A stretch of DNA of 64,000 nucleotides from Wolbachia endosymbiont of Ctenocephalides felis wCfeJ (lineage in GTDB: Bacteria > Pseudomonadota > Alphaproteobacteria > Rickettsiales > Anaplasmataceae), in the NCBI RefSeq assembly GCF_012277315.1, contig NZ_CP051157.1:496001-560000 (forward strand), read 5' to 3'. Positions 52,956 to 64,000 of the stretch are shown here, piece after piece. The translations under genes were made by a program, and so were the position numbers. The notes below the pieces were generated by a model. The model saw only the letters and a program-made list of their open reading frames with translations. It was not told the DNA's origin and searched no databases. The stretch's first letter is position 1, and each line of letters starts with the position of its first letter.

Positions 52956-54131
52956 ATGACGGCAGTAGTAGAAGCATTTGGGAAGCCTCATGTAAATGTG
53001 GGGACGATAGGACATGTGGATCATGGGAAGACGACGTTAACAGCGGCGATAACGCACTGTTATGCGAAGTGTAAAGTAAAATACGATGAAATAGATAAGG
53101 CACCTGAGGAGAAAAAAAGGGGGATAACGATAGCAACAGCACATGTTGAGTATGAAACAGCTAATAGGCATTATGCACATGTAGACTGTCCTGGGCACGC
53201 TGATTATGTAAAAAACATGATAGTAGGTGCAGCACAGATGGATGCAGCAATATTAGTAGTGTCAGGAGTTGATGGAGCAATGCCGCAAACAAGGGAACAC
53301 ATATTACTTGCAAAGCAAGTTGGTGTTGAGCATATTGTTGTGTATATAAATAAAGCTGATGTGGCTGATCCTGACATGATTGATTTGGTGGAGATGGAAG
53401 TGAGAGAATTGCTCAACAAGTATGAGTTTCCAGGTGATGATATTCCTGTGGTGGTTGGATCTGCATTAAAAGCGCTGGAGGGTGAAGATAGTGAATATGG
53501 AAAGCAGTCAATAGACAAATTGATGGAAAAGTTAGATGAATACGTGGCAGTTCCACCGAGATGTGTAGATTTACCATTTTTAATGCCAATTGAGGATGTA
53601 TTTTCAATACCAGGGCGTGGGACAGTAGTGACAGGGAGAATAGAATGTGGAGAAGTAAAGCCTGGGGAAGAAATAGAGATAGTAGGTTTGAAGGCGACGC
53701 AAAAGACGATATGTACTGGTGTAGAAATGTTTAAGAAGTGCCTAGATAAGGGGAGTGCTGGATTAAATGTAGGGATATTGCTTAGAGGAACAAAGAGAGA
53801 AGAAGTGGAGAGGGGGCAAGTATTAGCGAAGCCAGGTACGATAACGCCACACAAGAAGTTTAAGGCGGAGGTGTACGTATTGAAGAAAGAAGAAGGAGGT
53901 AGGCACACACCATTTTTTGCAAATTATCAACCGCAATTTTATATCAGGACGACAGATGTAACGGGGAGTGTAAAGTTACTAGAAGGAAAGGAGATGGTAA
54001 TGCCAGGAGATAATGTAAGTATAGAAGTGGAGTTACAGGCATTGATAGCGATGGATAAGGGGTTGCGTTTTGCAATAAGAGAAGGTGGCAAGACTGTTGG
54101 TTCTGGTGTCGTTTCTGAAATTTTGGAGTAG
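52956..54131 (+). CDS. tuf: Elongation factor Tu
   Basis: GTPase that brings aminoacyl-tRNA to the ribosome. The 391-residue protein has G1 GHVDHGKT (19-26), the effector region [14 protein letters not shown]3 [13 protein letters not shown]4 NKAD and the beta-barrel domains 2 and 3 ([33 protein letters not shown]). Parts of the gene use GGG, ACG and GCG codons more than neighbours do, for example 52980-53110 and 53640-54060, and the middle third less. That could reflect gene conversion between tuf copies. It lies between tRNA-Gly and tRNA-Trp, the standard tufB context. Confidence 0.98.
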   Translation: MTAVVEAFGKPHVNVGTIGHVDHGKTTLTAAITHCYAKCKVKYDEIDKAPEEKKRGITIATAHVEYETANRHYAHVDCPGHADYVKNMIVGAAQMDAAILVVSGVDGAMPQTREHILLAKQVGVEHIVVYINKADVADPDMIDLVEMEVRELLNKYEFPGDDIPVVVGSALKALEGEDSEYGKQSIDKLMEKLDEYVAVPPRCVDLPFLMPIEDVFSIPGRGTVVTGRIECGEVKPGEEIEIVGLKATQKTICTGVEMFKKCLDKGSAGLNVGILLRGTKREEVERGQVLAKPGTITPHKKFKAEVYVLKKEEGGRHTPFFANYQPQFYIRTTDVTGSVKLLEGKEMVMPGDNVSIEVELQALIAMDKGLRFAIREGGKTVGSGVVSEILE

Positions 54132-54145
54132 AAAGTTTTAGTCAT

Positions 54146-54218
54146 AGGAGTGTAGCTCAATTGGTAGAGCGCTGGTCTCCAAAACCAGAGGTTGTAGGTT
54201 CAATTCCTATCGCTCCTG
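54146..54218 (+). tRNA. tRNA-Trp (anticodon CCA)
   Basis: Acceptor AGGAGTG/CGCTCCT, anticodon stem CTGGT/ACCAG with loop CTCCAAA, T arm GTAGGTTCAATTCCTAT. Discriminator G. It sits between tuf and secE as in many bacteria. Confidence 0.95.
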
Positions 54219-54237
54219 CATTAATGTTGTGGTAAAG

Positions 54238-54438
54238 ATGTTAAAAAGTTTGAGTATCTTTTTTTGTGATATAAAGCAGGAAATAAGAAAGATTGTCTGG
54301 GCAAAAAAGCAAGAGGTGCTATCGTCTTTGCTTGTTGTAGTAATTGTTATACTGTGTTTTTCGGTTTTCTTTTGTTTTGTAGATTTTATATCTCTTTACG
54401 CCATTAAAGCTTTATTTGGAATTGTTTATGGAATATAA
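54238..54438 (+). CDS. secE: Preprotein translocase subunit SecE
   Basis: Essential clamp subunit of the SecYEG channel. From ATG 54238 the product has 66 residues: an amphipathic N-terminal helix with FFCDIKQEIRKIVWAKKQEV (the conserved K-x-x-W-x-x-x-x-E pattern) and one membrane segment (about 32-60). A GTG three codons earlier (54229) is possible. The single-segment form is normal outside Enterobacteria. It overlaps the nusG start by 11 bases. Confidence 0.93.
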   Translation: MLKSLSIFFCDIKQEIRKIVWAKKQEVLSSLLVVVIVILCFSVFFCFVDFISLYAIKALFGIVYGI

Positions 54439-55261
54439 ATGGTACATCATTAAAATTAATTACGGGCATGAACAACATGTACTTGAATTGGCAAGTAGTA
54501 CTACTTATTTCAAGGAGGTATTTATTCCTTATCAAACGGTGTGTAATTCAAAATCTGGTATAAGGGAGCAGCCGTGCGAAGTGTACGTGTGCATGCATCT
54601 ATGTGATGAGAGTAAAGGTATTTTAAATCAAGCATTGGAATTCTCTAATGGTGAACTTAGTGATTTTGAGGTGGTTTCAGATGATGAAGTAAGTGCAAAG
54701 CGTCGAGAATTCAATAAATACAAGTGGTATATTTTAAGGGTTGCTTCCAATTACGAAGAAAAAGTGTGTCAACACATATTGGAGAATTCTATGAGATTGG
54801 GAGTTAGTAATTATTTTAAGGAAGTTTTTATCCCATACGAAGAACCAAGTGAAGCGGAACTAAGGTCTAAAAAAGCTGCTATGCGGAGAAGGTGTTTTCC
54901 TGGTTATGTTTTTTTGTATGTAAATTTATGTGATGAAGTGTTAAACTTTGTCAATAATATACCAAAATCTCTGAAAGTCTATGGGTTCTTAAAAAATGGT
55001 AACGTTCCCAAGGTAATTTCTGATGATGAAATCACCTCAATGTGTAGCGCACTTTATAATGCTCAAGAGACAAAAAAATTAGGTCATGGTTATGAAAAAG
55101 GAGAAAAAGTGAAAATTAACGATGGTCTTTTTCAAAATTTTACTGGTAAAGTGGATATGATTAACGATGAGAAAAAAATTATTAATGTAGAGGTGTCAAT
55201 TCTAGGTAAGCCAACAATAATAGAGTTAGATTTAGCTCAAGTAGAGAAAATAGAGGATTAA
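54428..55261 (+). CDS. nusG: Transcription antitermination factor NusG with duplicated NGN domain
   Basis: NusG binds RNA polymerase and links it to the ribosome or Rho. From ATG 54428 it has 277 residues, about 100 more than usual. Residues 3-89 (YKWYIIKINYG, YFKEVFIPYQT, VVSDDEVSA) are a weak copy of 98-204 (YKWYILRVASNYEEK, YFKEVFIPYEEP, KVISDDEITS). The second copy keeps the canonical RRRCFPGYVFLYVNL motif; in the first it is degraded to REQPCEVYVCMHL. The C-terminal KOW domain (about 222-277; GEKVKINDGLFQNFTGKV) is normal. It overlaps secE at its start. Confidence 0.93.
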   Translation: MEYKWYIIKINYGHEQHVLELASSTTYFKEVFIPYQTVCNSKSGIREQPCEVYVCMHLCDESKGILNQALEFSNGELSDFEVVSDDEVSAKRREFNKYKWYILRVASNYEEKVCQHILENSMRLGVSNYFKEVFIPYEEPSEAELRSKKAAMRRRCFPGYVFLYVNLCDEVLNFVNNIPKSLKVYGFLKNGNVPKVISDDEITSMCSALYNAQETKKLGHGYEKGEKVKINDGLFQNFTGKVDMINDEKKIINVEVSILGKPTIIELDLAQVEKIED

Positions 55262-55263
55262 TT

Positions 55264-55704
55264 ATGAGTGTTGTAATTGCTAAGATTAACCTGTTAATGG
55301 AAGCGGGGAAAGCAGTGCCTGGGCCAAAGATTGCTTCAGTTCTTGGTCCACGTGGCATACCAGTTCCTAAGTTTTGCGAGGCCTTTAATAAAGTAACTAG
55401 CACAGCTAGTGCAAATTATAAAGTGGGAGATTTAGTAACAGTGCGAATCTCTATAAAGGATGATCGCTCTCATGATTTCACTGTCAGCGGCCCACCTGTT
55501 GCTTATTTGCTCAAGCAGGAAGCTAAATTGAGTAAAGGTTCTAATAATCCAGGTAAAGAATTAGTGGCTAAATTGCCTATGTCTGCTATAATTAAAACAG
55601 CAAAATATAAAATGGTTGACATGAAAGTGGATAATGAGGATTCAGCAATAAAGATGGTTATAGGCACTGCTAAATCTATGGGTATAGAAGTTATAGAAGG
55701 TTAG
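55264..55704 (+). CDS. rplK: 50S ribosomal protein L11
   Basis: Forms the GTPase-associated stalk base with 23S rRNA. The 146-residue protein has an N domain ([26 protein letters not shown]) with the flexible Pro-rich linker and the rRNA-binding C domain ([25 protein letters not shown]). It starts 3 bases after nusG. One slight change is PKFCEAFNK where many bacteria have MEFCKAFNA. Length is normal. Confidence 0.97.
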   Translation: MSVVIAKINLLMEAGKAVPGPKIASVLGPRGIPVPKFCEAFNKVTSTASANYKVGDLVTVRISIKDDRSHDFTVSGPPVAYLLKQEAKLSKGSNNPGKELVAKLPMSAIIKTAKYKMVDMKVDNEDSAIKMVIGTAKSMGIEVIEG

Positions 55705-55709
55705 AAGTC

Positions 55710-56363
55710 ATGAGTACGCATTACGATAATCCCAAACAATGTTTAGAAAAGATTGTTGAGTCTGCTTCAGCAAAATTTAACGAGTCAATTGATATCGCAG
55801 TTAATTTAGGTATAGACTCGCGTAAGTCTGAAGAGCAGGTACGTGGTACAGTAGTTTTACCTAAGGGTGTTGGAAAAGATATTAAAGTAGCTGTTTTTGC
55901 TCAGGGCAAACATCTATCAGAAGCTGAAAAAGCTGGTGCTGATATTATAGGAGGAGAGGATTTAGTTGAAGAGATAAAGAAGGGTAAAAAGCTAGATATT
56001 GATTGGTGTATTACCACTCCTGATTTCATGGCAAAAATCACTCCTATTGCGAAAGTATTGGGTGCTAAAGGATTGATGCCTAACCCTAAATTTGGTACTG
56101 TAACTCCTAATGTCGAAGAAGCTATTAGAACAATTAAGTCTGGTAAAGTAAAATTTAGGACAGATAAAAATGGTATCATTCACGGTAAATTAGGAAATAT
56201 CAAGTTTAGCGTTGATGATTTACTAGAAAATTTGAAAGCTTTTCTTAAAGTCATTAAAAATAATAAACCTGTTTCTGTGAAGGGAGTATACTTTAAGAGT
56301 ATCTTTTTAAATTCAACTATGGGTAAAGCTTATAAAATAAGCAAAGTGGAAGATATAGTTTAG
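55710..56363 (+). CDS. rplA: 50S ribosomal protein L1
   Basis: Binds 23S rRNA at the mobile L1 stalk and in many bacteria represses its own operon by binding the mRNA leader. The 217-residue protein shows [20 protein letters not shown], the [15 protein letters not shown] block and [18 protein letters not shown]. It is a little shorter than usual (about 230) at the N terminus. It starts 5 bases after rplK. Confidence 0.97.
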   Translation: MSTHYDNPKQCLEKIVESASAKFNESIDIAVNLGIDSRKSEEQVRGTVVLPKGVGKDIKVAVFAQGKHLSEAEKAGADIIGGEDLVEEIKKGKKLDIDWCITTPDFMAKITPIAKVLGAKGLMPNPKFGTVTPNVEEAIRTIKSGKVKFRTDKNGIIHGKLGNIKFSVDDLLENLKAFLKVIKNNKPVSVKGVYFKSIFLNSTMGKAYKISKVEDIV

Positions 56364-56374
56364 GGAGTAATACA

Positions 56375-57320
<946 letters not shown>

Positions 57321-57367
57321 GATACTTGTTTTTATATATCAGCTTCATATTGATGTAGCACTTTTAG

Positions 57368-64000
<6,633 letters not shown>

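Overview
The window is a stretch of an AT-rich alphaproteobacterial endosymbiont chromosome, and almost certainly a Wolbachia (Rickettsiales, Anaplasmataceae). The grounds are a single fused rpoBC frame, small housekeeping genes split from their usual operons, ankyrin-repeat and pentapeptide-repeat proteins, IS5-type transposase debris, isolated phage or gene-transfer-agent genes, and dense families of short palindromic repeats in most gaps. No rRNA, CRISPR array or complete prophage is visible. The strain cannot be named from the sequence alone.

Layout. 1-5 kb: infC and thrS (minus), nuoI and fabI, separated by repeat-filled gaps. 5-14.5 kb: RNase J and tolB (plus), then putA and acnA (minus). 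14.6-20.6 kb is accessory: an IS5 transposase tail, a lone HK97-type portal gene, a frameshifted ankyrin gene, a decayed minus-strand gene, and an intact three-gene envelope cassette that resembles pilus or type II secretion assembly proteins, then tRNA-Arg. 20.7-26.4 kb: ssb, a repeat block, a Fic-domain gene with a changed inhibitory motif, 5-formyl-THF cyclo-ligase, a stand-alone NAD-binding oxidoreductase domain, tRNA-Ser, a lone DUF2163 phage-type gene and another repeat block. 26.4-33.5 kb is housekeeping: tRNA-Pro, quinone oxidoreductase, UvrD-type helicase, a CAU-anticodon tRNA, thioredoxin, RNase D, tRNA-Gly, tRNA-Ser, ppa, coq7, gmk. 33.5-40.5 kb: two overlapping genes for exported repeat proteins (pentapeptide and ankyrin), then a 931-residue coiled-coil effector-like protein whose 3' end runs antisense into rsmE. 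40.8-45 kb: map, hemB, an inverted copy of a 240-bp repeat, and a decayed IS5 element that beheads a membrane-protein gene. 45-52.6 kb: a porin with a Lys/Glu-rich arm, a class 3 lipase, tRNA-His, pth, rplY, a decayed region and carA. 52.7-64 kb is the conserved transcription and translation block: tRNA-Tyr, tRNA-Gly, tuf, tRNA-Trp, secE, nusG, rplK, rplA, rplJ, rplL and rpoBC, which leaves the window at its right edge.

How the genes fit together. The core genes cover protein synthesis, transcription, proline catabolism feeding glutamate into the TCA cycle (putA, acnA), respiration (nuoI, coq7), haem and fatty-acid synthesis (hemB, fabI) and envelope upkeep (tolB, porin). The accessory genes (Fic, lipase, ankyrin, pentapeptide and coiled-coil proteins) look like host-interaction factors. 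The best candidates for something undescribed are the three-gene envelope cassette at 17.7-20.5 kb, the Fic protein with Lys in place of the inhibitory Glu, the NusG with two tandem NGN domains, and a repeat pair that shares an almost unchanged 37-codon reading frame.
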